In this document: positions 25,983 through 34,463 of the stretch, one piece after another
How positions within the stretch are numbered: position 1 is the first letter of the stretch
Layout: every line of letters begins with the position of its first letter
Assembly (NCBI GenBank): GCA_965223025.1
Contig: CBDCVP010000022.1
Location: 1 to 64,000, forward strand
Direction of reading: 5' to 3'
Source: JABDMH01 sp965223025
GTDB taxonomy: Bacteria; Bacteroidota; Bacteroidia; Chitinophagales; Saprospiraceae
DNA: 64,000 nt
Made by a program: the position numbers and the translations under genes
The notes under the pieces: model-generated
The model's database searches: none
What the model was told of the DNA's origin: nothing
Seen by the model: only the letters and a program-made list of their open reading frames with translations

Positions 25983-27347
25983 TTACTTGATTTCGAAGTC
26001 CTGCATACTCATCCCATTGAGGTCATAAACCACCCGGCCTGCCCGAAGTGTCAGTTCCGGCACCAGTTTTTGACCGCCTGATAACCTTTTTCGTCTTACA
26101 TCGACAAAACCAAAATCTCCTGTAACAACCCGTAGTATCGCCACATCCGCTTCTGTACCAACGGTGAGATGTCCCAAATCTGGCCGATTGATAACTCGAG
26201 CTGGATTCCATGTCGCCCTCAAGATGACTTCAGGCAACGTGTAGCCCATGGCCATAAATTTCGAAAGCACATTAGACAGATCTTTCATTCCTGCATTCAT
26301 GCTCTGAGTATGCAAATCTGTACTGATTACATTGGCTTTGAATCCTTGCTTAGTGGCCGGCACAGCCTGACGCCAGGAAAATGCACCCCCACCATGGCCC
26401 ACGTCAAAGACGATGCCCCGTTTTTGAGCAGCAAAAATAAAAGGCTTGACCTTCCCGTCTTCATCTACTATGGTTTCTCGGTTGGAAGGACCATAGGAAT
26501 AAGTATGTGTGAACATATCTCCCGGTCGTAGGTGGTCAAAAAAAAGTGACTGAATCGAATTTGGAGGGTCGTGTTCGCCAAAATCCACCATCACCGGTAC
26601 TTTGGCCATCCGTCCAGCCTCCACCGCTTTATCAACTTGGGTAAAGTCACCCCAATAGTGTGCTGATTTTATTCCGACGAGAATATCAGGGTACAATCGC
26701 GAAATCATGTGAGCAGTCATGGTTGGATTCATGTCACTCACATCTTGCTCTTTGAACCTGCTTTCCATTCCTGTCCCTACGATATTTAGCAATGCCAGTA
26801 CCCTGGTCTTGGCCTTGTCGATCGTTTGCCGTTTAAATTGCGGGAAATTCCGCCACCCCGAGGATCCGGCATCAACTACGGTGGTGACACCAGCACGAAA
26901 AGTAAAGCCATCTGGCATGACACTGGTCGGTCCGTTGGCAATATAGGCTCCTGGACTATGACCTAGGAATACATGTACATGCATATCGATCAAACCAGGT
27001 ACTACATATAATCCTGAAGCATCAATGATTTTTTTAGCTCGAGACGCACTGATTTCTTTCGCAACAGCTGCAACCTTATCATCTTTGATGGCAAGATCCA
27101 TCATTTCATCGATCTGATTTTTCGGATCAATCAAATGCCCCCCCTTCAGTAAAATATCATAGTCTTGTGCACTACCGCGTATTGCTGTAACCAATAAGAG
27201 TCCTGCCACCAGCAAGAAGAAAAAGACATGAGCACCGCGGTGAGATTCATTCCTTGTAGAGGATGGCGACGATGAGTCCATGCCAATAGAATGCAACATC
27301 AGGAAAGTTTTAATGGTCGTTAATTTCATTTTATTCAATGTGCACAT
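25983..27347 (-). CDS. Exported amidohydrolase/deacetylase-family metallohydrolase B
   Basis: Up to 454 residues. The true start may be the ATG at 27281, which leaves a hydrophobic stretch VFFFLLVAGLLLVTA before SAQDYD as signal. Metal motifs are DMHVHVF, GIKSAHYW, DFGEHD, FTHTYSY and STDLHT. It is clearly a paralogue of the neighbour at 24631: both carry FDVGHGG, NAGMKDL and a final YDLNG motif near the C terminus. A tandem pair suggests two related substrates or a sequential pair of hydrolyses. It is 92 bases upstream of A and 113 bases downstream of the SelA-like gene, all on the same strand. Confidence 0.82.
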   Translation of the reverse strand: MCTLNKMKLTTIKTFLMLHSIGMDSSSPSSTRNESHRGAHVFFFLLVAGLLLVTAIRGSAQDYDILLKGGHLIDPKNQIDEMMDLAIKDDKVAAVAKEISASRAKKIIDASGLYVVPGLIDMHVHVFLGHSPGAYIANGPTSVMPDGFTFRAGVTTVVDAGSSGWRNFPQFKRQTIDKAKTRVLALLNIVGTGMESRFKEQDVSDMNPTMTAHMISRLYPDILVGIKSAHYWGDFTQVDKAVEAGRMAKVPVMVDFGEHDPPNSIQSLFFDHLRPGDMFTHTYSYGPSNRETIVDEDGKVKPFIFAAQKRGIVFDVGHGGGAFSWRQAVPATKQGFKANVISTDLHTQSMNAGMKDLSNVLSKFMAMGYTLPEVILRATWNPARVINRPDLGHLTVGTEADVAILRVVTGDFGFVDVRRKRLSGGQKLVPELTLRAGRVVYDLNGMSMQDFEIK

Positions 27348-27460
27348 ACTTGGGTATCACAGAATTTAGCCAGCCCTCAAAAAGTCAGACGCTGTTGCAA
27401 CATAGGCATCCTGTGAAATCGCTTACTTCCGAGATGGACTCCCTTGAGCACTTAATGACA

Positions 27461-29089
27461 TCAGGTGGCTAATGGGGGCCCGCCGGGAATCACGATCGGT
27501 TCTTTCTTGGAGGAAAGATCCCTGCGTTTGGCAATAAATGTGGCATTAAGGTATTCACCAAGAAATATGGATCCACTGAATTCATGATCGTCGCCTTTTC
27601 CGGAAAACATATATGTGAGATGGTTTCCTGGTATATGCAGCTCACTGTGCAGCTTTACCTTATTGCCTTCCACCATCCCAACCATGTCCAGATCGGAGAA
27701 ATCGGTGCAGTGTGTTCCTTCGATCCAATTGCCCTGCTGATCTAAGAACAAGGTGTGCATACTTTTTCCATTCAGGAAAGTCACCTCCAAATTCCAATGT
27801 CCCGTTAGGTCGATCGTGGCAGTTTTCAAGGAAGTATCCCTTGGCTTTCGATGCTGAGAAAGTATGCCGTATAGTCGATCGGCTACCGTCTTGGCATTAC
27901 CGGGACGCATCTGGTTGGGCGTAATATTGATCGAGGTAAGATCGCCACGATTTCTGCTACCGATGGCAATGCGCGGTTTATTTCGGGCGACCTCTTCAGC
28001 CACCTCAGCACCAGTGATATGAAGTTTGTTCGGATCCCACATCACATGCAATACGGGTGCACGATTGTTTAAGTCTCTTGGTTGGGTGACTTCAGTAGTA
28101 ATGCCGTCGATGGCCACCAGGCGGGTGGAGATCTCATCCAGCCATGCCAGCCAGCGTTTCCATTCAGACTGATGATCTCTGGTGGTCCAAGCCTCGACAG
28201 CCGCCAGCATACCCAGCATTTCTTCTTTACCTACTTTGTTATCCCTACCAGGTCCGTGGTGGGGAGAACTGGCTTGCCAGGCCGCCATAAGGATGGACTT
28301 ATCGCCCATGGCCAGGCCAGCACATTGTGGACCGCAGATAGCCTTGCCACCACTGTACGCCACCACGGTGGCTCCTCGCTTCAGGTGCACGGGAGGGATC
28401 GTTAAATCCTCTGCCGCTGCGTCCACTAAAACAGGCACACCGTGTGGTTTGGCAATCTTAGAGATCGCCTCTAAAGAGAGTGGTTGATCAGTAGCAGAAG
28501 CAGGATTGGTGGTGATGTAAATCATGGCAGTCTTCTGGTTAATGGCTTTTTCCAATGCTACAGGACTGTCTACCATCACTACTGTAATGCCTACATTTCT
28601 GACTGCGTGGTCATAGACATTTCTTGAATGCCTGGGAATAATGACCTCGGTTTTTTCCATCCCTGATAAGTTGGGAATCCGGATTAATTTTTCTGGATCG
28701 CCCCCGGTGACACAGGCAGCTGTGATGTGCTTGAGTGCCGCAGCACATCCGGCCGTGACAATACCCCACTCCGTTTTGGTAATGTCAGCCAGGCGTTTCC
28801 CAATGCCCATGGCCAGCTCGTCATATTGAACGAAATAACCCGAGGCAGCCTCAATAGCCTCGATGACTTCGGGTCTTTCGGTAGATCCGCCTAGAATGGT
28901 AAAGGTGCCACGACAATTGATGATCGTATCAATGCCCAACGCATCATAAATAGTCTCTCCATCTCCCCGTTGCTTGGTGATGGAATACTGCCTGAGGTCA
29001 TTGGTTCTACCCAACATCGACTCGGGAGTTAAAAGGCTTCCTGCCAAAGGAATTGCGCTCAATTTTTGCAAGATCTCTCTTCTTTTCAT
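27461..29089 (-). CDS. Exported SelA-like PLP-dependent enzyme
   Basis: 542 residues from the ATG at 29089, which begins MKRREILQKL and has a twin-arginine-like or hydrophobic leader; the ATG 45 bases upstream is less likely. The fold-type I PLP core (about 50-420) resembles SelA-related enzymes such as the D-glucosaminate-6-phosphate ammonia-lyase family, with TAGCAAALKH, VDAAAEDL and the PLP lysine in SGGKAICGPQC. A C-terminal extension of about 120 residues looks like a separate beta-rich domain. Family members are normally cytoplasmic; export together with two amidohydrolases is unusual. Likely role: elimination on an amino acid or aminosugar acid. Confidence 0.78.
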   Translation of the reverse strand: MKRREILQKLSAIPLAGSLLTPESMLGRTNDLRQYSITKQRGDGETIYDALGIDTIINCRGTFTILGGSTERPEVIEAIEAASGYFVQYDELAMGIGKRLADITKTEWGIVTAGCAAALKHITAACVTGGDPEKLIRIPNLSGMEKTEVIIPRHSRNVYDHAVRNVGITVVMVDSPVALEKAINQKTAMIYITTNPASATDQPLSLEAISKIAKPHGVPVLVDAAAEDLTIPPVHLKRGATVVAYSGGKAICGPQCAGLAMGDKSILMAAWQASSPHHGPGRDNKVGKEEMLGMLAAVEAWTTRDHQSEWKRWLAWLDEISTRLVAIDGITTEVTQPRDLNNRAPVLHVMWDPNKLHITGAEVAEEVARNKPRIAIGSRNRGDLTSINITPNQMRPGNAKTVADRLYGILSQHRKPRDTSLKTATIDLTGHWNLEVTFLNGKSMHTLFLDQQGNWIEGTHCTDFSDLDMVGMVEGNKVKLHSELHIPGNHLTYMFSGKGDDHEFSGSIFLGEYLNATFIAKRRDLSSKKEPIVIPGGPPLAT

Positions 29090-29201
29090 ATTGCATACTA
29101 TGGTACCCAAATATTTGCCAATGGTAAAATACAAAATTAGTCCTGGCCTGCAGGCTCTCGACCCTATCGATCGAAAGGAAAGTGGCCACGTATCTGCATC
29201 T

Positions 29202-30602
29202 TTATTTCAATCGCTCAAGCACGTTCTTGGTGATTTGCTCCACCACTTCATCACCACCCTTAAGTCCATGTGCCCAATCGGTGCTGCCCACAGTCACTAC
29301 GGTACCCCCTCTGGTGTACATACCCACAACGGCATGTCCCGTCCTGCCCTTTTCCCATCGTTCGTACCATTCAGAATCATCGGGATGCCAGCGGGCAGGT
29401 GCTGTGGCAAGAATCTCAAAATTCTCAGGCGTCCCGTCGCGGTGGGTAGGCTCAGGGAGCCCGTTGACCATCTTCATTTCACATCCGTCACATTCATAGC
29501 CTACTACGGTATGCTTTCCGCCAAACTCCTGATCGCGTTTTAGATGGGTTCCTTCAAACAACCAATGATCCGGACGGTGTACGGTATAGGCACCTGAGCC
29601 ATCCATAAACTGACCGTGGCTGCGATGATAACCACCAAATAAAAAACCTACACCCGTCAGTTCGTTCTCCGGCCTATCCACCAGGTGATGTCCCCAAAGG
29701 GTAGACAAGGTCGCGTGCTCCCCAGTAGGGTACACAGGATCCATATTGTACCATTGCTTCCAGCAGGTAAGGGCTCGGCCGGCATCTTCGCTCCGCACTT
29801 GCCAGCAAACACTATTACCGCTAAAGAAAGCCACATTGCCACCCCTAGAAATAAAAGCTTCCAAGTGATCACGCATCGGTGCTGACCAGTATTCGTCATG
29901 ACCGACACTAAGCACCAGGTGATAGTGATCGAGTATTTCAGGATGAAACTCCAGATCTGAGTTTACCGCATAATCCAATACATATCCTTGACCCTCAACC
30001 CACTTGATAAAATCGTATTCCCAGCGATGAAACAGCGACCGTGGAGGACGGTCGAAAGACACTCGATGTCCTTGGATTTTTGCCCGTCCATGATAGCCAT
30101 ATAAGCTGCTTCCACCCCAATTGTTATAAGCATTGTACGTATTAGTAGCTAGCTGCAATAATATCTTACTGTTTTTTCCAGGGATGGCCGATCGCACTAC
30201 AAAATACATGGTGCCTTCGGCCTTACGAATATTGCGATGCACAAAGGTACCCCCAGCATCGACCACGTACATCCTCACCTCATAGTACCCACTTTGCCAC
30301 GCATCGGGTACTGTCAAGGTAAATGCGACCGGCCATCCACAACCATGGGTGGAAGCGTCCTCTGGTATGAAATGCAGATTGGTCATTATGCTGTCATGAG
30401 ACCACACCAATTCATCTTCTTGTCCCAGTCGATAGATCACTATGCTGCATCTTTCCTCTGAGCTAGATAAATGTAAATGGACAGAATCGCCGGGCAGATA
30501 GCTCAGTTGATCGGTGTATCCTTCGATGAAGAAAGATTCTGTTTCTTGGGCCATCACCATCGATGTCACAAGGGCTGACAAAAGTAAAAGGAGGTGCCGC
30601 AT
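29202..30602 (-). CDS. N,N-dimethylformamidase large-subunit-like secreted protein
   Basis: 466 residues from the ATG at 30602, where a clean Sec signal begins (MRHLLLLLSALVTSMVMAQ); an upstream in-frame ATG would add 37 residues before it. The body matches the DMFase large-subunit-like family: NNWGGSSLYGYHG, VSFDRPPR, DLVL-type LSVGHDEYWS, and FFSGNSVCWQVR. The class-I-glutaminase-like fold of this family is often linked to amide hydrolysis. It lies 112 bases upstream of the SelA-like gene on the same strand, consistent with a periplasmic pathway that handles C-N bonds. The substrate is unknown. Confidence 0.78.
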   Translation of the reverse strand: MRHLLLLLSALVTSMVMAQETESFFIEGYTDQLSYLPGDSVHLHLSSSEERCSIVIYRLGQEDELVWSHDSIMTNLHFIPEDASTHGCGWPVAFTLTVPDAWQSGYYEVRMYVVDAGGTFVHRNIRKAEGTMYFVVRSAIPGKNSKILLQLATNTYNAYNNWGGSSLYGYHGRAKIQGHRVSFDRPPRSLFHRWEYDFIKWVEGQGYVLDYAVNSDLEFHPEILDHYHLVLSVGHDEYWSAPMRDHLEAFISRGGNVAFFSGNSVCWQVRSEDAGRALTCWKQWYNMDPVYPTGEHATLSTLWGHHLVDRPENELTGVGFLFGGYHRSHGQFMDGSGAYTVHRPDHWLFEGTHLKRDQEFGGKHTVVGYECDGCEMKMVNGLPEPTHRDGTPENFEILATAPARWHPDDSEWYERWEKGRTGHAVVGMYTRGGTVVTVGSTDWAHGLKGGDEVVEQITKNVLERLK

Positions 30603-30880
30603 CGCAGGAATTTTTGATGAAGGGAAGAAGGATATCCAATATACTTGATATTTTAGAAAAATGTGAGGATTAAATCGGTGTTTGACAAGGCCCGAAATGT
30701 GCTGAAATCCCAAGGTAAGCCCACAGACAAATCTGTGTGATCAAACTGAATGTGGATCAAATCAAGGCACAAAGCAGGACCTTGTCAGTTCCTATTTTTG
30801 ATGAAGCAAGTAAGGGGAGTGCTCGAATTTTCCTCTCAAAGAAAATGCAAAAGATTGATGACAAAGCGATTTCTCACCGG
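30603..30880. other. Gap between DMFase-like and PQQ dehydrogenase genes
   Basis: About 280 bases with no supported gene. It contains the promoter region of the DMFase-like gene and the 3' flank of the dehydrogenase gene. Confidence 0.5.
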
Positions 30881-33007
30881 TCACTCCGGCAATGCAAAAG
30901 CCATAATCGAGCCCTCGGGCTGGTCCCTACCATGGGTCACACTAAGGACTACATATTGGTGGCCATCGTGCCAATAAGTGGCCGGAGTGGCATAGCCACC
31001 ACCAGGCAAGGTCGTCTCCCACAAGATCGATCCCGTAGCTTTATCGAAGGCACGAAACTTTTGATCGCGGGTGGCGGCAATGAATACCAGCCCCCCAGCA
31101 GTTACCATGGGGCCACCATAACTTTCACTACCAGTGGGAGGATCACCAGGTTGCCGGGCCTCTGGATGATCACCGAGGGTAACCGTCCAAACGTAATCCC
31201 CGCTGGACAAATCAATGGCATGCAGTACACCCCAGGGTGGCTTGATGATGGGAAGGTTGTCTGAGGTGGTGATATGACTATAGGCAGTGATATTCTGATA
31301 ATGATCAGAGTCGGCTTCTGTGGTGTCGATCTTCACCACAGGATCAACTCCCTCGGATTGAGATAAGAAGGCGACAATACCCTTGATGGCATCCTTTCTG
31401 AGAAAGGCAAATGATGGCATCCGGCCTTGTCCATATTTTATCCTTTTCACTAAAGTGACACTATCCATGCTCTCTGTCACACCTAGCAATGAAGGATAGA
31501 GGGGGTCTTGACCAGACCGATCATCTCCGTGGCATGCACTACAGTGGGTGGCATAAATCTTTGCTCCATAGTCATAGAAGGTCTCGCCATATAACCGATC
31601 AGAAACGCCTTTCTGGACTTTTGCGATCTCAGGTGATTCATTGGCGTTGAGATACACCCAATCGGTCATCGGATCATATGCCAAACCACCCCATTCTGAA
31701 CCGCCTCGACTTCCCGGCACCATCAGAGTACCTTGCGAATCCGGTGGTGTAAACAAACCTTCAAACCTGAGAGCCTCAAACTGTGAGAGTGCTTCACGAT
31801 AAGCCAAGGGTGTGCGCTGCGTCAAGTCTGCTCTTGTAAGGTCTTGGCGAGCATAAGGATCCGGTTTTTGAGGAAAGGGCTGTGTGGGCCAAGCCGCTTC
31901 GCCAGGAATCCTGGAGGCAGGAACTTCCTTTTCTTCAATGGGGAATACGGGCTCCCCTGTGATCCGATCGAATAGGAAAAGAAATCCATGCTTAGTGGGC
32001 AGAGCCACGGCATCTACACGCCTCCCGTCAAGCTCAAGATTCACCAAAGTCGCCGGTGCAGGGAGATCATAATCCCATAAATCATGGTGCACGGTTTGAT
32101 AATGCCAGACACGTTTTCCAGTCCTGGCGTCAAGAGCTACTATGGCGTTGCCAAACAGGTTCATACCATGTCTATCTGCACCGTAAAAATCGTACGATGG
32201 CGAACCCAATGGGACATAGACAATGCCCGTCTCCACGTCCAGACTCATGCCACCCCAGTTGTTGGCTCCACCTACATACTGCCAGGCATCCTCAGGCCAT
32301 GTTTCATATCCAAATTCTCCCGGCCGTGGAATAGTGTGAAAGGTCCAAACTAAGGTGCCAGTCTCGACATCATATGCTCGAATATGTCCCGGTGCAGCTC
32401 CGTGGATCTCGGCCACCTCGCCACCAATGATAAACACATCATCGTAGATAATCCCGGGAGATGTCGGAACCACCCAGATGGAATCTGGATCAACCCCCAG
32501 ATTTTTATTGAGATTGATGCGACCTCCATCACCAAAAGTCTCTATGACACTTCCATCGGAAGCATCAACGGCGTAGAGCCAATGGGAAGCCGTAAATAGA
32601 ATTCTCTGATCATTGCCCTGCTCCCAGAAGGTCACTCCCCGGCAGATGCCACCTCCCTCACCCCCACTAAAGGGATCGAATGACCAGATTTCCTCTCCCT
32701 TGACAGGGTCGATGGCATACAACCACCGCTGCGCTGAAGTGGCGTACATCACCCCGTGTATAACGATGGGATTGCATTCGTACTTGGGATATTTAGCATC
32801 GGCAGGAGCATCATCGGGTGCAAACTGCCATACCATTTCCAGCTCATGTACATTTTCGATGTTGATTTGTTCGAGGCTTGAATAGCTTGTACTGGCAGCA
32901 TCGCCTTTGTAAACATTCCAATGTTTATAGGTATGTTGGTCTTTTGTACATGTTGCCACAATAGATCCGAACAACACCGTACAAAGTACTTGCAAAAAAA
33001 ACTTCAT
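30881..33007 (-). CDS. PQQ-dependent dehydrogenase with inserted cytochrome c domain
   Basis: 708 residues from the ATG at 33007 (MKFFLQVLCTVLFGSIVATC), which starts a lipoprotein signal with lipobox VATC. Eight-bladed PQQ propeller signatures: NVYKGDAAS, LYAIDPVKGEEIWSF, NLNKNLGVDPD, ALDARTGKRVWHYQTVHHDLWDYD, LFLFDRITGEPVFP. A cytochrome c domain with CSACH lies inside the propeller, around residue 490, before the last blades (WGVLHAIDLSSGDYVW). This architecture is that of membrane-anchored quinoprotein glucose/alcohol dehydrogenases. The substrate is probably a sugar or sugar alcohol from glycan breakdown. Confidence 0.87.
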   Translation of the reverse strand: MKFFLQVLCTVLFGSIVATCTKDQHTYKHWNVYKGDAASTSYSSLEQINIENVHELEMVWQFAPDDAPADAKYPKYECNPIVIHGVMYATSAQRWLYAIDPVKGEEIWSFDPFSGGEGGGICRGVTFWEQGNDQRILFTASHWLYAVDASDGSVIETFGDGGRINLNKNLGVDPDSIWVVPTSPGIIYDDVFIIGGEVAEIHGAAPGHIRAYDVETGTLVWTFHTIPRPGEFGYETWPEDAWQYVGGANNWGGMSLDVETGIVYVPLGSPSYDFYGADRHGMNLFGNAIVALDARTGKRVWHYQTVHHDLWDYDLPAPATLVNLELDGRRVDAVALPTKHGFLFLFDRITGEPVFPIEEKEVPASRIPGEAAWPTQPFPQKPDPYARQDLTRADLTQRTPLAYREALSQFEALRFEGLFTPPDSQGTLMVPGSRGGSEWGGLAYDPMTDWVYLNANESPEIAKVQKGVSDRLYGETFYDYGAKIYATHCSACHGDDRSGQDPLYPSLLGVTESMDSVTLVKRIKYGQGRMPSFAFLRKDAIKGIVAFLSQSEGVDPVVKIDTTEADSDHYQNITAYSHITTSDNLPIIKPPWGVLHAIDLSSGDYVWTVTLGDHPEARQPGDPPTGSESYGGPMVTAGGLVFIAATRDQKFRAFDKATGSILWETTLPGGGYATPATYWHDGHQYVVLSVTHGRDQPEGSIMAFALPE

Positions 33008-33098
33008 CAATCGGGAGTATCCTCTCATTGCTCTGCATACAATCCCGGCCTGTGACAAACGGGCATCCTCCAATGCTTATGGTAATTGGTTATTCTGA

Positions 33099-33872
33099 TT
33101 AGAAGTCTGTATCCCGCTTGTCCAGTGAGAGTGGCTTGATCCATATATTCTTGTACAACACTTCGTGCCCTTCCGCCTGAAGTTTAATTCCTTCAGGACG
33201 ATCGGTGATGCCCCTGCCATCATCATTGCCTCCATCCAATCCTGAATTCGGACCACCCCATACCTTGTTGATCGTCACGTTCTGGTGGATTTTATCACCG
33301 TTAAAGTACACGGTCACCAAGGGTTTCTCAGTTAATACGCCATCCACAAAACGAGCTGCCCTAAACTGAATATCGTAGGCATTCCACTTTCCCGCACCAT
33401 GATAGACGTGATAGGGTGCTGCCTTTTCATTGATGACGGCTGCCATACCGTGTGTGGTAGAATCTCCGTCCAGCACTTGAATTTCATATCTGTTCTGTAA
33501 ATAGACGCCACTGTTGCCACCGGGATGAGCGACGAGAAACTCTACATGAAGACGAAAATCACGGTATTTTTCCTTGGTCACAATATCGGCAGATCCATAC
33601 TTACCACCTGCTGCAGAAGGATCATTGCTATTCATCGCCATACCACCATGTACGGGATCAGATACTACCTCCCATTTGATCGGCAGCTGCGCGGAGAAAC
33701 GTGGCCCTTCCCAGTATGTCCACTTGTCATGAAGCATCTTTTTGGTACCATCGAAAAGCATTTTGGCACCGGCCGGAGCAGCCATACCAGTGCCCACTCG
33801 CGGCGCACAAGAAACCATCCCTATAAAGAAGGCCAACAGATAAATGTAATTTCCTAGTAATTTGCCATACAT
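33099..33872 (-). CDS. DUF1080 (3-keto-disaccharide hydrolase-type) lipoprotein
   Basis: 257 residues from the ATG at 33872 (MYGKLLGNYIYLLAFFIGMVSC) with a lipobox; longer starts only add a charged stretch. The concanavalin-like DUF1080 domain spans about 45-255, with motifs HVEFLVAHPGGNSGVYLQNRYE and the GIKLQAEGHEVLYKNIWIKPL ending. Some members cleave 3-keto-glycosides. Position just upstream of a PQQ dehydrogenase fits a scheme in which a sugar is first oxidised and then split, but this is inferred from family knowledge. Confidence 0.87.
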   Translation of the reverse strand: MYGKLLGNYIYLLAFFIGMVSCAPRVGTGMAAPAGAKMLFDGTKKMLHDKWTYWEGPRFSAQLPIKWEVVSDPVHGGMAMNSNDPSAAGGKYGSADIVTKEKYRDFRLHVEFLVAHPGGNSGVYLQNRYEIQVLDGDSTTHGMAAVINEKAAPYHVYHGAGKWNAYDIQFRAARFVDGVLTEKPLVTVYFNGDKIHQNVTINKVWGGPNSGLDGGNDDGRGITDRPEGIKLQAEGHEVLYKNIWIKPLSLDKRDTDF

Positions 33873-33979
33873 GAGATCTTGATTTTGCCTAATGGTAAAT
33901 AAAGAATTCATAAATCTAAAGAAATATATCACTCATAGCGATCTAGCGCTGCTTCCACTAGGCACTGTGTGATTAATGA

Positions 33980-34463
33980 GCAGTAGATTTCTGGATAGAT
34001 CGAATCTCCGATACACTACAGCCATTGCTCAGAAGGCCTTGGGTGATGACCAGATGTCAGAAAAGAAACCATCGAGCAGGGGCATTCTTGGTGGTTGCTG
34101 CGCTGGTCTGCTTGGTCTGATATGTATCGACACCCACAAAATGAGTTGTTTTACAGATGAGATCTCTTTTCTCAGTCGAAGGAGCTTGAATCCACCTACA
34201 GTTCTTCAAATGAAACATTTTTGACTGATCGCTTACTGACCCACACCCACACTGTTGGGTCCCCGGTGGCCTCAGCACTAGTGCAGCATTTCCTAAATAT
34301 GTGATACTAAAAGCGTAGCTTATTTTTTGCCAGATCAAAGAAGCGAAACCACGCATGGCCATGAGCTATGTAAGGCCTTCGATGATGAAGAGCTGGTGAA
34401 AAAGAAGCCGTCAAGTAGTAACCGATATTTAGGAAATGCTGCACAAGTCCAGGAGGTTGAATA
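33980..34463 (+). pseudogene. Eroded coding relics containing related KKPSS segments
   Basis: Between the DUF1080 and receptor genes two plus-strand stretches encode related peptides: KALGDDQMSEKKPSS (about 34036-34080) and KAFDDEELVKKKPSS (about 34372-34416). Both lack a credible start and full domain. They look like two decayed copies of one small gene or gene end. No family is recognised. Confidence 0.4.
34281..34444. repeat. 164-bp element with perfect 20-bp terminal inverted repeats
   Basis: The 20 bases at 34281-34300 (starting GTGCAGCATTTCC) are the exact reverse complement of 34425-34444. The 124 bases between contain no gene apart from a piece of the eroded reading frame. Size and perfect terminal repeats recall a miniature inverted-repeat element, or a large hairpin at the end of the receptor transcript. 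Bases adjacent to the arms do not form an obvious target duplication. Confidence 0.55.
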
